Of a stretch of DNA of 64,000 nt, positions 32,466-41,371 are shown piece after piece. Every line of letters begins with the position of its first letter. Position 1 is the stretch's first letter. The position numbers and the translations under genes were made by a program. The notes under the pieces were generated by a model, which did not search any database, had not been told where the DNA came from, and saw nothing but the letters and a program-made list of their open reading frames with translations. The DNA comes from an uncultured Pseudomonadota bacterium (GTDB lineage Bacteria; Myxococcota_A; UBA796; CAJQPC01): assembly GCA_913060515.1 (NCBI GenBank), contig CAJXRZ010000024.1, positions 1 through 64,000 of the forward strand, read 5' to 3'.

Positions 32466-35400
32466 TTACTCCTCGCGTTGGGTGACGTGGAATTCCACCC
32501 GACGGTTCATGGCCCAAGCCTTCTCATTCTCGTCTTTCGCAAGGGGTACGGACTCGCCGTATCCTTGCGCCGTCAGCCTCGATTCCGAGACGCCCTGGGT
32601 CACCAGGTAGTAGCGAACAGCTTCGGCGCGACGGGAGCTTAGGTCGAGGTTGTAGTCCTCTGCGCCGCGGCTGTCGGTGTGCCCCTGAACTTGGATGTGA
32701 AGCAGCTCAGGATGGTTGATCAAGGTCGAGGCCACCTCGTCCAGAAGAGGCAGGCTCTCCTGCTTGATCTGGGCGCTGTCGGTCTCGAAGTAGACCTTGT
32801 CCAGGATCAGGATGCGGTCTCCATCCAGCTTGACGAGGCCGCCCTGCATGACGACCTCCACAGTCGCCGTACCGGCCTCTTCGACGGACACAGTCTTTTC
32901 CTGGTTTCGGTAGCCATCTGCGCTCAGGATGAGGGAGTAGGTTCCAGGAGGCAGCTTGAGCTGGGTGACGCCGTCGGAGGTCGCTGGGACCCGACGCGGT
33001 GTGTCGCCCAGAACGCGAACGTTGACGGGCACTGGCAGGCCATCGGCGTTCTTGGCGCTCACGACCACACTTCCTGGGGCCAGGATCTTCTCCAAGCGCA
33101 CGTCCTGGGCGTGGGTCCGTCCCTCGGGCACTTGGAGCATGCTCTGGGCTTGTGTGTAGTTCTTGGCCGTGGTCTTCAGGGTGTACTCGCCCGGAGGTAG
33201 GGAGCGCATCAGTTCGCCGCTGCCCAGGGTGTAGGAGCCGGTCTCGGGTCCGGAGTTCAACTCCACCACAGCGTCGGCCACCAGGTTGCCCTGGCCGTCC
33301 AGAACCCGAATGCGGGTAGGAGTCAGGTTGCCATCGGGACAGCCGTCGGAGTCGTCGATGCCGTTGAAGTCCTCCGCTTGGTCTGGGCACATGTCGACTT
33401 CGTCCGCGATGGTGTCGCGATCTCGGTCTCCGCCCACTGGGCCAGCGTTGCCGTCATGAGCTGGGGCCCAAACCAAACCGCCGATGATGCGGAAGTCTGG
33501 TGCGCCGATGCCGCTGGTGATGCCCGTGCCGCCGCCCACGCTGAAGATGAGCGGGAGCTCCTGTGGGTGGTAGCGCAGACCTGCAGTGAGCTCGGCTGGG
33601 CTCGCACCTGGGGCGTCTTGGCCCAGGAGGTACTCGCCGGAGAGCTCAGCGCTCACATCAACGCGAGGGACGATCAAGTAGGAGAGGCCGGCGCTCCAGC
33701 TCAGGTGCTTGCCCCAATCCAGGTCATCCAGGAACTGAGAGTTTGTGCCCGTGCTCGCGCCGAAGTTTCCTGCGGCCAGGAGCTGCCCGGTGGCGTAGCT
33801 GACGCCAAGGGAGCCACCACCCGTTGTGCTGGCTTCTCCAAGCCAGGTCTCCTCGTTGCCCGTGGGCAGGTCAACCCAGGCATTCAGACCCAGACCGAAA
33901 CCCGAGTCGCCACGCTCGATGATCTCCCCAGCGGCCATGAGCCGGGCATCGCCCATGAGGCGGAAGCCGTCCACGCGGTAGCCGGAGGAGATCACGTGGA
34001 GGGGCAGGTCCAGACCGATTCTGGCCCGCGGCAGGGTGAGCCAAGCCAAGGCGTTGGCGGTGCCCACCGACTCAAGGAGCTTCACCTCGTCCCGCCCGTC
34101 GCTGTAGCGGTAGATGAAGGGGTCGTCGGCGTAGTTGAAGACCACACCGCCACCTGGGGTAAGGGCGGGGCCGACCTGAGTGTCGTTGACCACGAAGAAG
34201 CGCTGTCCGTCCTGTGCAGGGCGGTAGCGCTGCGCGTCCAAAGACTGCGCGCCGTCTTGCGCAGCGGCGGCTCCGGGAAAGAGCAAACCCAGGGAGAGCA
34301 GTCCAGCGCGGCGGCGACGGCGGGCCAGAGCGGCCAGACCGATGAGGCCCGCCAGAAGGCCAGGGTTGGTGGGCAGGAAGTTGCAGGAGCCGCCGGTGAA
34401 GTTGCCGTCGGTGAAGGTGCCGCCGGGGAACACCGCGGTGTCGTCGGTGCCGCTGTCATCGGGGCACAAGTCGTCGTCTGTCGCATCGTTCCAGTTGGGA
34501 ATCGTATCGCAGTCGCTGTCCTCGTCGCAGGGACCCTCATCCAGATCGTTGATGCCATCACCGTCGGTGTCGGCGTTGTCTGGATCGCTCCCACATTCGT
34601 CTTCTTCCGCGTTGCTCAGACCGTCATCATCCCGGTCGCCGTCGGGGCCGTCCTCGTCGTCGGGGTCTTCCCAGTTGGGGATGTCGTCGCCGTCGTCGTC
34701 GCCTTCACCCTCGTCTTCGTCTAGCTTTCCGTCGCCGTCGGAGTCGGGGTCCAGGTAGTTGGGGAGATCGTCCTCATCGAGATCTCCGTCGCCCTCGACC
34801 GCATCGGTGATGCCGTCGCCGTCGGAGTCCTCGTCACAGAAGTTGGGCTCGCCGTCGCCGTCCGTATCGATCAAGCCTTCGTCTTCATCGGAAATGCCGT
34901 CGCCGTCGGAGTCGACATCGTCAACGTTGCCGCTGTCCTTCTCGCACTTCTCCTCGAGCACGTCCCAGATGCCGTCGCCGTCGGTGTCCACGTCGTCTGC
35001 TGGGTCGTTGGGGTCGATCTCCCACTCGCCAACTTCACCGTCGCTGTTCCAGTCCTCGTCGCCGTCGGGCACGCCACCCTCGTCGTTGTCGCTCTTGTTG
35101 GCGTTGGTCTTGGTGGTGGGGTCCACGTCAGGGAAGAAGCAGCCGGCGCTGGTATCGGTGTGGGTATCTGCGGTCTCGACTCCACGCTCCAGCCCGTCCG
35201 TCAGACCGTCACCGTCGCTGTCGCAGTCCAGAGGATCCAGGCTCAAGTTGAACTCGCGCAGGTCGTCCAGCCCGTCGTCGTCGGTGTCCCGGTCATTGGG
35301 GGAGGAGCCGAAGAGGGCCTCTTCTGCGTCGGTCAGACCATCTCCATCTTGGTCAAAGCCCACCGTGTCGGACCATGCGCCGGAGAGGTCACCGCGGGTT

Positions 35401-36008
35401 CCGGTTCCGCTCACATCCGAGTCGAAGTCCTCGACGCCGTTCTCGCCCGTGAAGAGCGCCATCTCGAAGCTGGCCGTGTCGCTGACACCCAAGCCGCTGC
35501 CCAAGTCAGCCCAGCTGACCTCGATGTCCATGAAGTAGTCGGCATCGCCAGTGATGTTGCTGCCTGCCGTGACCACGCGGACCTCGCCCGTAGCAAAGGC
35601 GGCACCGCTGATCTCGATGACGTTGGAGCTGGTGTCCCCGCGGGAGCCGGCGGCGCCGGTGGTGTTCTCGCGCAGCTCAAGGGTGCCGATGGACTCATCG
35701 ACGCTCAAGACCCAGTCAAAGACCTGATCGGCATCCAGGTCAAAGCCAACGCCCCATCCGCTGTCTCGCAGGAAGCCGGTTCCTGAGACGGGGTTCTCAT
35801 CTAGACGTATACGGAGGAATACGTCCGTTCCATCGCTGCTCCAGTAGAAGAGCGGCGTGGTGGAGGAGCCGACCAAGTCCACCTGGCCATCGCCAGTGGC
35901 GTTGTCCTCGGAGGCGTCCGTCATTGGGCTGCCTCCTTGCTGAACCGGGGTCCACTCGGCGTTTGTGGGCCAAGCAAAGGCGGGGAGACTCATTAGAGCG
36001 AGGAGCAT
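32466..36008 (-). CDS. fusion of a Ca-repeat surface protein with an internal MYXO-CTERM-like segment to an OmpA-family outer-membrane protein
   Basis: 1180 residues. A 12-residue uncharged signal peptide ([12 protein letters not shown]) is followed by a domain of about 190 residues, then thrombospondin type-3 repeats ([18 protein letters not shown] and similar, about 220-520) that bind calcium. At Cys542 comes GGSC, then a hydrophobic helix ([12 protein letters not shown]) and five Arg, the layout of a MYXO-CTERM sorting tail, but the frame continues directly into a second hydrophobic stretch and PGAAAAQD, a normal signal-peptidase site near residue 584. After that come a barrel-like domain, one more Ca-type repeat, two carboxypeptidase-regulatory-like beta domains, and a C-terminal OmpA peptidoglycan-binding domain ([32 protein letters not shown]). 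Confidence 0.9.
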   Translation of the reverse strand: MLLALMSLPAFAWPTNAEWTPVQQGGSPMTDASEDNATGDGQVDLVGSSTTPLFYWSSDGTDVFLRIRLDENPVSGTGFLRDSGWGVGFDLDADQVFDWVLSVDESIGTLELRENTTGAAGSRGDTSSNVIEISGAAFATGEVRVVTAGSNITGDADYFMDIEVSWADLGSGLGVSDTASFEMALFTGENGVEDFDSDVSGTGTRGDLSGAWSDTVGFDQDGDGLTDAEEALFGSSPNDRDTDDDGLDDLREFNLSLDPLDCDSDGDGLTDGLERGVETADTHTDTSAGCFFPDVDPTTKTNANKSDNDEGGVPDGDEDWNSDGEVGEWEIDPNDPADDVDTDGDGIWDVLEEKCEKDSGNVDDVDSDGDGISDEDEGLIDTDGDGEPNFCDEDSDGDGITDAVEGDGDLDEDDLPNYLDPDSDGDGKLDEDEGEGDDDGDDIPNWEDPDDEDGPDGDRDDDGLSNAEEDECGSDPDNADTDGDGINDLDEGPCDEDSDCDTIPNWNDATDDDLCPDDSGTDDTAVFPGGTFTDGNFTGGSCNFLPTNPGLLAGLIGLAALARRRRRAGLLSLGLLFPGAAAAQDGAQSLDAQRYRPAQDGQRFFVVNDTQVGPALTPGGGVVFNYADDPFIYRYSDGRDEVKLLESVGTANALAWLTLPRARIGLDLPLHVISSGYRVDGFRLMGDARLMAAGEIIERGDSGFGLGLNAWVDLPTGNEETWLGEASTTGGGSLGVSYATGQLLAAGNFGASTGTNSQFLDDLDWGKHLSWSAGLSYLIVPRVDVSAELSGEYLLGQDAPGASPAELTAGLRYHPQELPLIFSVGGGTGITSGIGAPDFRIIGGLVWAPAHDGNAGPVGGDRDRDTIADEVDMCPDQAEDFNGIDDSDGCPDGNLTPTRIRVLDGQGNLVADAVVELNSGPETGSYTLGSGELMRSLPPGEYTLKTTAKNYTQAQSMLQVPEGRTHAQDVRLEKILAPGSVVVSAKNADGLPVPVNVRVLGDTPRRVPATSDGVTQLKLPPGTYSLILSADGYRNQEKTVSVEEAGTATVEVVMQGGLVKLDGDRILILDKVYFETDSAQIKQESLPLLDEVASTLINHPELLHIQVQGHTDSRGAEDYNLDLSSRRAEAVRYYLVTQGVSESRLTAQGYGESVPLAKDENEKAWAMNRRVEFHVTQREE

Positions 36009-36034
36009 GGGCTCTCCAAGGGGTTTCGTTTCCT

Positions 36035-36057
36035 GACCTATCCTCAGAGGGTAGGTC
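36035..36057. repeat. inverted repeat between divergent genes
   Basis: GACCTATCC (36035-36043) and GGGTAGGTC (36049-36057) are 9-base arms with one mismatch and a 5-base loop. It lies in the 97-base gap between the OmpA fusion and the NUDIX gene, so it is placed to be an operator for either. No factor can be named. Confidence 0.45.
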
Positions 36058-36105
36058 TTTACAAGTCAAGTGTGGAATCGAATCTACAAAGGTTAGAGGA
36101 CGGTC

Positions 36106-36900
36106 ATGAGCACAATGCCTCGCCCCGCCGCCACCGTCGCCTTGGTCCGAGACCGCGACGGTACTCTGCAAGTCTTTCTGGTCAAGCGGTCTTCCCGCAG
36201 TCCTTTTATGCCTTCCGCCCACGTCTTCCCCGGTGGTCGTGTGGACGCTGCGGACGGCGCGTGCCCCCTGCTTGGAGGAGCGCCCGACCGTGAGCGGATG
36301 GGCGAGACCTTCGGCGCCCCTGCCGCGGCCTACCAGGTCGCAGCGGTGCGGGAGACCTACGAGGAGTGTGGCGTGCTCCTGGCCCAAGGCGAAGGTCAGG
36401 ATCTTCTGCGAACCCAACTACAAGGGGGTCAAGTCAGCTTCGCTTCCGCAGCCGTCACGGCGGGCTGGGTGGTCAACGCCGACCGCCTCACCTACTTTGC
36501 TTGGTGGATTACGCCGGAAGGTGAGCGGCGTCGCTACGACACCCGCTTCTTCATCGCCTGCATTGAAGGGGGCGAGGAGGCGGGTCACGATGACTACGAG
36601 ACCGTCGACTCTGGCTGGGACACCCCTCAGAGCTGGTTGGAGCGCTTCGACTCCGGCGAGGTCATCTTGGCCCCGCCTACTTGGCGCTCGCTCTGGGAGC
36701 TGTCGGCCTTCAAGACCGGCCAGGAAGCGATTCAGGCATACTCCGGTCAGCGGGTTGTCCCCATTGAACCCCGCAGCGTGAAGCACGAGGACGGCTTCAC
36801 GGTCCTGCTCCCAGGTGATGTGGACTACCCCTCGGAGAATCCCGTTCAAGGTCCCACACGGCACACCCTCCGGGCTGGCCGCTGGTTCATTCACCGTTGA
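36106..36900 (+). CDS. NUDIX hydrolase (NUDT19-like)
   Basis: 264 residues. The NUDIX box is split as in the NUDT19/RP2p group: FPGGRVDAAD at the front, about 30 inserted residues, then AAVRETYEECGVLL with the metal-binding Glu residues. Upstream strand QVFLVKRSSRSPFMP and downstream WWITPEGERRRYDTRFFIA are typical of this group, which hydrolyses nucleoside diphosphate-linked compounds such as CoA derivatives. The true substrate is not readable. It is followed by a hairpin and then the subtilase gene in the same direction. Confidence 0.88.
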   Translation: MSTMPRPAATVALVRDRDGTLQVFLVKRSSRSPFMPSAHVFPGGRVDAADGACPLLGGAPDRERMGETFGAPAAAYQVAAVRETYEECGVLLAQGEGQDLLRTQLQGGQVSFASAAVTAGWVVNADRLTYFAWWITPEGERRRYDTRFFIACIEGGEEAGHDDYETVDSGWDTPQSWLERFDSGEVILAPPTWRSLWELSAFKTGQEAIQAYSGQRVVPIEPRSVKHEDGFTVLLPGDVDYPSENPVQGPTRHTLRAGRWFIHR

Positions 36901-36911
36901 CCCTTGCCGAG

Positions 36912-36928
36912 GCCCCCGAGACGGGGGC
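36912..36928 (+). other. GC-rich hairpin between NUDIX and subtilase genes
   Basis: GCCCCCG (36912-36918), loop AGA, CGGGGGC (36922-36928): a perfect 7-bp stem with a very tight loop. No T-tract follows, so a factor-independent terminator is not well supported. It sits 11 bases before the subtilase ATG and may affect its translation or the stability of the upstream message. Confidence 0.5.
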
Positions 36929-36939
36929 AGGGTGTTCCC

Positions 36940-38247
36940 ATGTTCTTGTCGTTGATAGCTCTGGCAGCAGCCGATCTTCCCCAGCAGCCGCTGCAAGCAG
37001 GTCCCCCGCTGCAAGTGGACATCGGGCACTCTGACTCCGAGATCTGGGTCAAGCTCGCGCCAGGAGTCTCCAGGCTGCCAGGCGGCGCTCTGTTGGCCGA
37101 GCCTCTCTTCGCGGGCCAGCACCCTGAGCTCTCTCGCTGGTGGCGTGTGCAAACCCCCGATGGTGCCGCCTTGGGCATCGCACAGGCCTGGCTGGGGTCG
37201 GACTGGGTCAGCCATGTCGAGCTGGCGCAGTTGCCCATTACGCCGCCATCAGATCTGCCACCCACCACGCCCAGCTTGGTCGCCGAGCAGACCTACATGG
37301 GCCCTGCACCCGATGGCTTTGGGGTGGAAGAGGCCGCGCTGTGGCCGGGAGGCGGCGGTGAGAACGTGGCGCTGGCGGACCTGGAATACGACTGGCTTGG
37401 CTCTCACGAGGACTTGAGCCACTTGGGCGATGTGCGCACCTGGGGGCTTCCTACAGAGCGCTTCGCGTACCACGGCACCGGTGTGCTCGGCATCACCTCC
37501 GGAGGGGACAACGGCTACGGCGTGACGGGCATGGTTCCGGACGCAGAGGTGGTCATGATTCACCCCTCCACGCCGGAGGGGGTCTACAACGTCGGTGCCG
37601 CCATCGAGGCCAGCATCGGGCTGCTGGAGCCTGGTGATGTGCTGTTGATAGAGCAGCAGTCATACGCTTTCGACAACTACGCTCCAGTAGAAGTCTCGGG
37701 TGCCGTCAGCGACGCGATTGAGGTGGCCGTCGCGGCCGGCATCATCGTGATCGAGCCCGCCGGCAACGGCGCTCAGGACTTGGACGCAGCAGGATGGCAG
37801 GGTTGGTTTGACCGCAGCCAACGGGACAGCGGCGCCATCATGGTGGGCGGTGGCATGCCAGCGCCTGGGAGCAGCTTCAACCCGGCGCGCTCTTGGTACC
37901 CAAGCGGGAGCTGCTACGGGAGTCGCATCGATCTGCAGGGCTGGTACGGGGGCATCGCAAGCACAGCCAGTGGGAATTTGAATGACGATCTCTTCAATGT
38001 GCCGGGGGACGAGCGCCAGAGCTACACCGCCACCTTCGGCGGAACGAGCGGCGCGAGCCCTCAGGTGGCCTCGTTGGCGGCGCAGTTCCAGAGCATCGCC
38101 ATCGCCATGGGGCGCGCGCCCTGGGAGCCGCTGGCTCTGCGGCAGCTCATGGTCCAGACCGGCACGCCACAGACCAATCCGGAGACGGCATTGATTGGAC
38201 CCCAGCCAGACCTGCGCGGGATGCTGCGAATGGCCGGCCTTCGCTAA
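36940..38247 (+). CDS. secreted subtilisin-family (S8) serine protease
   Basis: 435 residues from ATG 36940, chosen because it opens a short uncharged signal peptide (MFLSLIALAAA); an upstream in-frame start at 36904 would hide it. Catalytic landmarks: Asp in ALADLEYDW, His in YHGTGVLGI, the oxyanion Asn region IEPAGNGAQ, and Ser in FGGTSGASPQVASLAA. The order Asp-His-Ser is that of S8A enzymes. No obvious propeptide motif beyond about 100 residues before the Asp, and no P-domain. Likely periplasmic or secreted endoprotease. Confidence 0.92.
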   Translation: MFLSLIALAAADLPQQPLQAGPPLQVDIGHSDSEIWVKLAPGVSRLPGGALLAEPLFAGQHPELSRWWRVQTPDGAALGIAQAWLGSDWVSHVELAQLPITPPSDLPPTTPSLVAEQTYMGPAPDGFGVEEAALWPGGGGENVALADLEYDWLGSHEDLSHLGDVRTWGLPTERFAYHGTGVLGITSGGDNGYGVTGMVPDAEVVMIHPSTPEGVYNVGAAIEASIGLLEPGDVLLIEQQSYAFDNYAPVEVSGAVSDAIEVAVAAGIIVIEPAGNGAQDLDAAGWQGWFDRSQRDSGAIMVGGGMPAPGSSFNPARSWYPSGSCYGSRIDLQGWYGGIASTASGNLNDDLFNVPGDERQSYTATFGGTSGASPQVASLAAQFQSIAIAMGRAPWEPLALRQLMVQTGTPQTNPETALIGPQPDLRGMLRMAGLR

Positions 38248-38279
38248 GAGGGTTGGCGGACTCGACGCGCCAAGCTCCG

Positions 38280-38807
38280 CTACTCGTCCAGACGGGGGAT
38301 GAGCTCGGCGAAGTTGCAGGGCCGATGGCGGCTGTCCAGCTGCAAGGCCAGAATTTGGTCCCAGGCGTCTTTGCAGGCTCCGGTGGAGCCGGGCAACGCG
38401 AAGATGTAGGTGGTGCCGGCCAAGGCTGCCAGGGCTCTGGACTGAATGGCCGAGACGCCGATGCTGGCAAAGCTGAGGTGCCGGAAGAGTTCGCCAAAGC
38501 CGGGGATGTGCTTGTCGGCGATGCCCGTGACCGCCTCTGGGGTCACGTCGCGGCCGGTCACGCCCGTGCCGCCGGTGATCAGGATGACCTGCACCTGGTC
38601 CCACATCACCCAGTCACGCAGCTGCTCTTGAATCAGGCTGATCTCGTCGGCGACGATGGTGCGCTCGACCAGCTTGTGGCCGGCGCTACTTAGGCGCTCA
38701 ATCAACAAATCTCCGCTGCGGTCGTCGGCCAAGGTGCGGCTGTCGGAGACCGTGAGCACCGCGATGCCCAGTGACCGGAAGGCTCGGGAGGTGTCGATGC
38801 CGCTCAT
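38280..38807 (-). CDS. moaB: molybdopterin adenylyltransferase/MoaB-type protein
   Basis: 175 residues, the usual MoaB/Mog length. MPT-binding motifs: LTVSDSRTLADDRSG, LITGGTGVTGRDVTPEA and FALPGSTGACKDAWD. It adenylates or binds molybdopterin in Mo-cofactor synthesis. MoaB and Mog are close in sequence; I chose MoaB on length and the SDSRT motif. The start overlaps the stop of the PilZ-like gene by four bases, an unusual partner. No other moa or moe gene is in the window. Confidence 0.9.
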   Translation of the reverse strand: MSGIDTSRAFRSLGIAVLTVSDSRTLADDRSGDLLIERLSSAGHKLVERTIVADEISLIQEQLRDWVMWDQVQVILITGGTGVTGRDVTPEAVTGIADKHIPGFGELFRHLSFASIGVSAIQSRALAALAGTTYIFALPGSTGACKDAWDQILALQLDSRHRPCNFAELIPRLDE

Positions 38808-40141
38808 TTGGAGCGCGCAACACGCTTGAGCTTGCCCTTGGTCACCAGCGGCAAGTCCAGGCGGAGCTCGAAGCGGTCTGCATCCGCCCCAGCCAGCCGG
38901 GCCGAGAGGGCCAAGACCTGTTCATCTGGAAGGTGGAGCCAGAGGGTCATGGGCGTTCCAGGGGAGGGGGCGTCTTCGCGGTAGACCGTCAGTCGCTTCC
39001 GACTCAGCTCTGCGTCGTAGTCTCGGGCCAAGGCGGAGATGCTCTCCCAGTGGACATGCAGACCGCGCTCGTCCCGCTCGTAGCGAGGGTCGCTTGGGGC
39101 ATCTTCGGGCTCAGGCTCGCTGCTCTCCAAGAGCTCGGCGAAGTCCTCGGCGCTGGCGGGAACGATGAATCCAGGCCCGGGAGACTCGCCCACCAAGTCG
39201 GCGAAGGCCGTCTCTTCCTCTTCCGAGGACACCGAGCTTGAGGTCTCGTCTCCGATCAGGGCAGCCAGCTCGGCTGCCTGTCGGGCTTCGAGACGCCCCT
39301 GAGGGCTGACCTCTTCCTCTGGAGCGGGCTCGAAGTCGTCGGGCACGTCTTTCTGGTCTCTGAACTCGGGAGGTCCACCGAGCACCGCAAGGCGCTCGTA
39401 GCCGCCGGTGATCTCCAGAGTCGCAGGCCCCTCCAAGAGGGTGTCCTCCGTGTCCTGTTCCCAGTTGATGCTGTCTTCGGTCCAGTCGTCATCGTCGCCT
39501 TCCATGGCCAGGGCAACCATGGAGGAGTCTTCGTCGAGTAGGGCCTCAAAGTCCGCTTCGCTCACTGGGGCGGGGGAGTGGACCGAGATGCCGCCCAGAT
39601 CGTCCCCCAGTCCGTCCAGCCAATCGCCGGTCTCCTCACTCACCCGCGGCTCTTTCGAGGCCGGTGTGTCGCCATCTGCCTGGCTCATGGAGTCGCGCAG
39701 CGCTGCGAGCAGGGACTGGCGCTCGCCGTCGTCTACGTCCCGGGTCTCTGCAGAGTCGTCGGTCTCGAAGCCGAATGGGTCGTCGCCTCGACTTGGGCTG
39801 GACATCAACTGGTCGAGGAAGGCCAGCTCCATCGAGGTGTCGTTGCTCTGGCCGGAGAGCCACTGAAGCCAGAGTTCTTGGCTCTCCGCAGAGGACGCGA
39901 CGCTAGCCAAGTGGGTCCAGGCTCCTCCTTCACCGGAGGCTTCCTGCAAAGGGCTCAGCGTCTGGTCCGGGACCTGATCGTCGTCGACACTCAGGCGCGG
40001 GGCGCTCTGCGAGGGACTGCGCCCCAGCAAGCCCTCGACGAGCAAGAAGAGGTTCTCCCCGTCTTGCACGCGCAGCAGGATGCCGGCGTGATCGGCTCCG
40101 TCGATAGACAGAGTGATCGGCAGGTTCAGGTCAAGGGTCAT
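38804..40141 (-). CDS. acidic protein with a C-terminal PilZ-like domain
   Basis: 445 residues from ATG 40141 (in-frame start at 40174 possible). N-terminal beta-rich part (LDLNLPITLSIDG, NLFLLVEGLLG), then about 250 strongly acidic, low-complexity residues (EGDDDDWTEDS, PAPEEEVS, EPEPEDAPSD), then about 90 residues resembling the PilZ-like family of myxobacteria (DYDAELSRKRLTVYREDAPSPGTPMTLWLHLPDEQ). Classical c-di-GMP-binding Arg residues (RxxxR) are not clear, so binding is uncertain. Co-transcribed with moaB. The diguanylate cyclase at 31402 shows c-di-GMP signalling in this organism. Confidence 0.65.
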   Translation of the reverse strand: MTLDLNLPITLSIDGADHAGILLRVQDGENLFLLVEGLLGRSPSQSAPRLSVDDDQVPDQTLSPLQEASGEGGAWTHLASVASSAESQELWLQWLSGQSNDTSMELAFLDQLMSSPSRGDDPFGFETDDSAETRDVDDGERQSLLAALRDSMSQADGDTPASKEPRVSEETGDWLDGLGDDLGGISVHSPAPVSEADFEALLDEDSSMVALAMEGDDDDWTEDSINWEQDTEDTLLEGPATLEITGGYERLAVLGGPPEFRDQKDVPDDFEPAPEEEVSPQGRLEARQAAELAALIGDETSSSVSSEEEETAFADLVGESPGPGFIVPASAEDFAELLESSEPEPEDAPSDPRYERDERGLHVHWESISALARDYDAELSRKRLTVYREDAPSPGTPMTLWLHLPDEQVLALSARLAGADADRFELRLDLPLVTKGKLKRVARSK

Positions 40142-40223
40142 GGGCGCCGTCTCTCGCTCGCTATGGTCGCACATATCCTGTGCCCTTGGGGGCGGGCCGG
40201 CTGGAGGGCGTTAGGGGAGGGAT

Positions 40224-40324
40224 GGCGGGTGGTGCCGACCTGGTGGCGGCCCCGGTCTTCAAAACCGGTCGAGGTGCGTCGAGAGGCGAGGCCTGGTGGG
40301 TTCGATTCCCATGACCCGCCGCCA
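40224..40324 (+). tRNA. selC: tRNA-Sec (anticodon TCA), CCA encoded
   Basis: 101 bases. Anticodon stem CCGGT/ACCGG (40252-40256, 40264-40268) encloses the loop CTTCAAA with anticodon TCA at 40259-40261. The T arm GTGGG-TTCGATT-CCCAT, the long acceptor arm (GGCGGGT pairs with ACCCGCC; the eighth position is G-G, not a pair) and a long variable arm of about 24 bases are the selenocysteine tRNA layout, and the sequence aligns well with E. coli selC. Discriminator G40321 and an encoded CCA (40322-40324). It reads UGA in selenoprotein messages. selA, selB and selD are not in the window. Confidence 0.94.
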
Positions 40325-40333
40325 TTTCGCTGC

Positions 40334-40348
40334 AGCGCCCCAGGCGCT
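40334..40348 (+). terminator. possible hairpin terminator after tRNA-Sec
   Basis: AGCGCC (40334-40339), loop CCA, GGCGCT (40343-40348): a perfect 6-bp stem 10 bases after the tRNA CCA. The following bases TCGGTTC are only weakly T-rich, so it is a poor terminator by sequence. Confidence 0.35.
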
Positions 40349-40414
40349 TCGGTTCATGGCGTCGGTCCTAGAGGATGGTCCTTCGCGGAGCTCACTTTGG
40401 GCCCCAAGCAAGCG

Positions 40415-41275
40415 TCACGGGGCCTGGGCGAGGGGGGCCCCGCCGGCTACTCTTCTTTGGACCGCCTCCTCGAAGACCTTCAACTTTGGGGACTTGGCGC
40501 CCTCTGGGTAGACCAGCCAGAGCTCTCCGGTGAACAGGGAGACCTCAGGGAGCACCCGTTGCAGCGTCCCCTTGGCTAGGTCCTCTGCACAGAGGGGCTC
40601 GGGCAAGATTCCCAGGCCGGCCCCCGCACGGACCACAGCCAATGAGAAGAGGGAGTCGTCAATGCCCACTCTCCAGGACGGGAATCCCTCGGGAGCGCAG
40701 ACCAATGCGTGCTCGTCCAGCTCTTGGGTGGTCTTGGGAACGCCACGCTGGGCAAGGTAGGTCGGCGCGCCGTACCACCCGAAGCTCATGGTCCCCAGGT
40801 GACTCCCGAGAAGGCTGCTGTCCGCTGGAGGAGCCCGATAGGCTCGCAAGGCGACGTCCACCCGCTCGCCAACAAGGTCGACGGGCCGGAGGGTGAGTAA
40901 GGTGTCGATACGCAGCTTGGGGTAGGCATGAACCAGCTCCGCAATCACTGGCGCGAGAAGGGAGACGGCCACATCTGTGGTGGTGCTCACCCGAAGAACA
41001 CCGGCCGGCTCACCACGTTGGTTCTGGAGCTGATTCACAGCCAGCTTTAGATCAAGTAGGGCTGGGGCCACCCGGTTTAGGAAGGCTGCCCCAGCGCTCG
41101 TGAGCTCTACTCGCCGAGTCGTGCGGTGGAGCAGCGTGGTGTCCAACTCCACCTCTAGGCGCTGGACCACGCGACTCAATGTAGAGCGCGCAACACCGTT
41201 GGCTTGGGCTGCCTTGGAGTAGCTGCCCAAGCGGGCGACGGCGGCGAACTGCTGGAGGTCATCAAGGTTGATCAT
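40415..41275 (-). CDS. LysR-family transcriptional regulator
   Basis: 286 residues. N-terminal winged helix-turn-helix: LQQFAAVARLGSYSKAAQANGVARSTLSRVVQRLEVELDTTLLHRTTRRVELT, the LysR pattern broken here only for naming. The effector-binding domain follows (GVLRVSTTTDVAVSLLAP). It is divergent from an NAD(P)H-dependent reductase gene 96 bases away, the classic LysR arrangement, and likely controls it and itself. The co-inducer is unknown; electrophiles or quinones are plausible given the target. Confidence 0.94.
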   Translation of the reverse strand: MINLDDLQQFAAVARLGSYSKAAQANGVARSTLSRVVQRLEVELDTTLLHRTTRRVELTSAGAAFLNRVAPALLDLKLAVNQLQNQRGEPAGVLRVSTTTDVAVSLLAPVIAELVHAYPKLRIDTLLTLRPVDLVGERVDVALRAYRAPPADSSLLGSHLGTMSFGWYGAPTYLAQRGVPKTTQELDEHALVCAPEGFPSWRVGIDDSLFSLAVVRAGAGLGILPEPLCAEDLAKGTLQRVLPEVSLFTGELWLVYPEGAKSPKLKVFEEAVQRRVAGGAPLAQAP

Positions 41276-41305
41276 TGTTTCTTCTGCGCATCACTGTTGC
41301 CCTAT

Positions 41306-41326
41306 TTGGATTCATTGTCACACCAA
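41306..41326. promoter_or_regulatory. candidate LysR operator (TTGG-N13-CCAA)
   Basis: TTGG (41306-41309) and CCAA (41323-41326) form an inverted repeat within the 96-base divergent region between the LysR gene and the reductase. It contains a T-N-A type palindrome as in LysR boxes. Position fits; no binding data. Confidence 0.4.
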
Positions 41327-41371
41327 TATCGGATGCATAGCTTCGGGGTGTCCTCAACCAAAGGAGTGGAC

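Noticed and set aside
34400..35360. Repetitive GTCGCCGTC-rich DNA as a possible CRISPR or satellite
   Set aside because: It is the coding sequence of thrombospondin type-3 calcium repeats on the minus strand.
36912..36928. Rho-independent terminator after the NUDIX gene
   Set aside because: The stem is strong but has no T-run and lies 11 bases before the next start; kept only as a hairpin.
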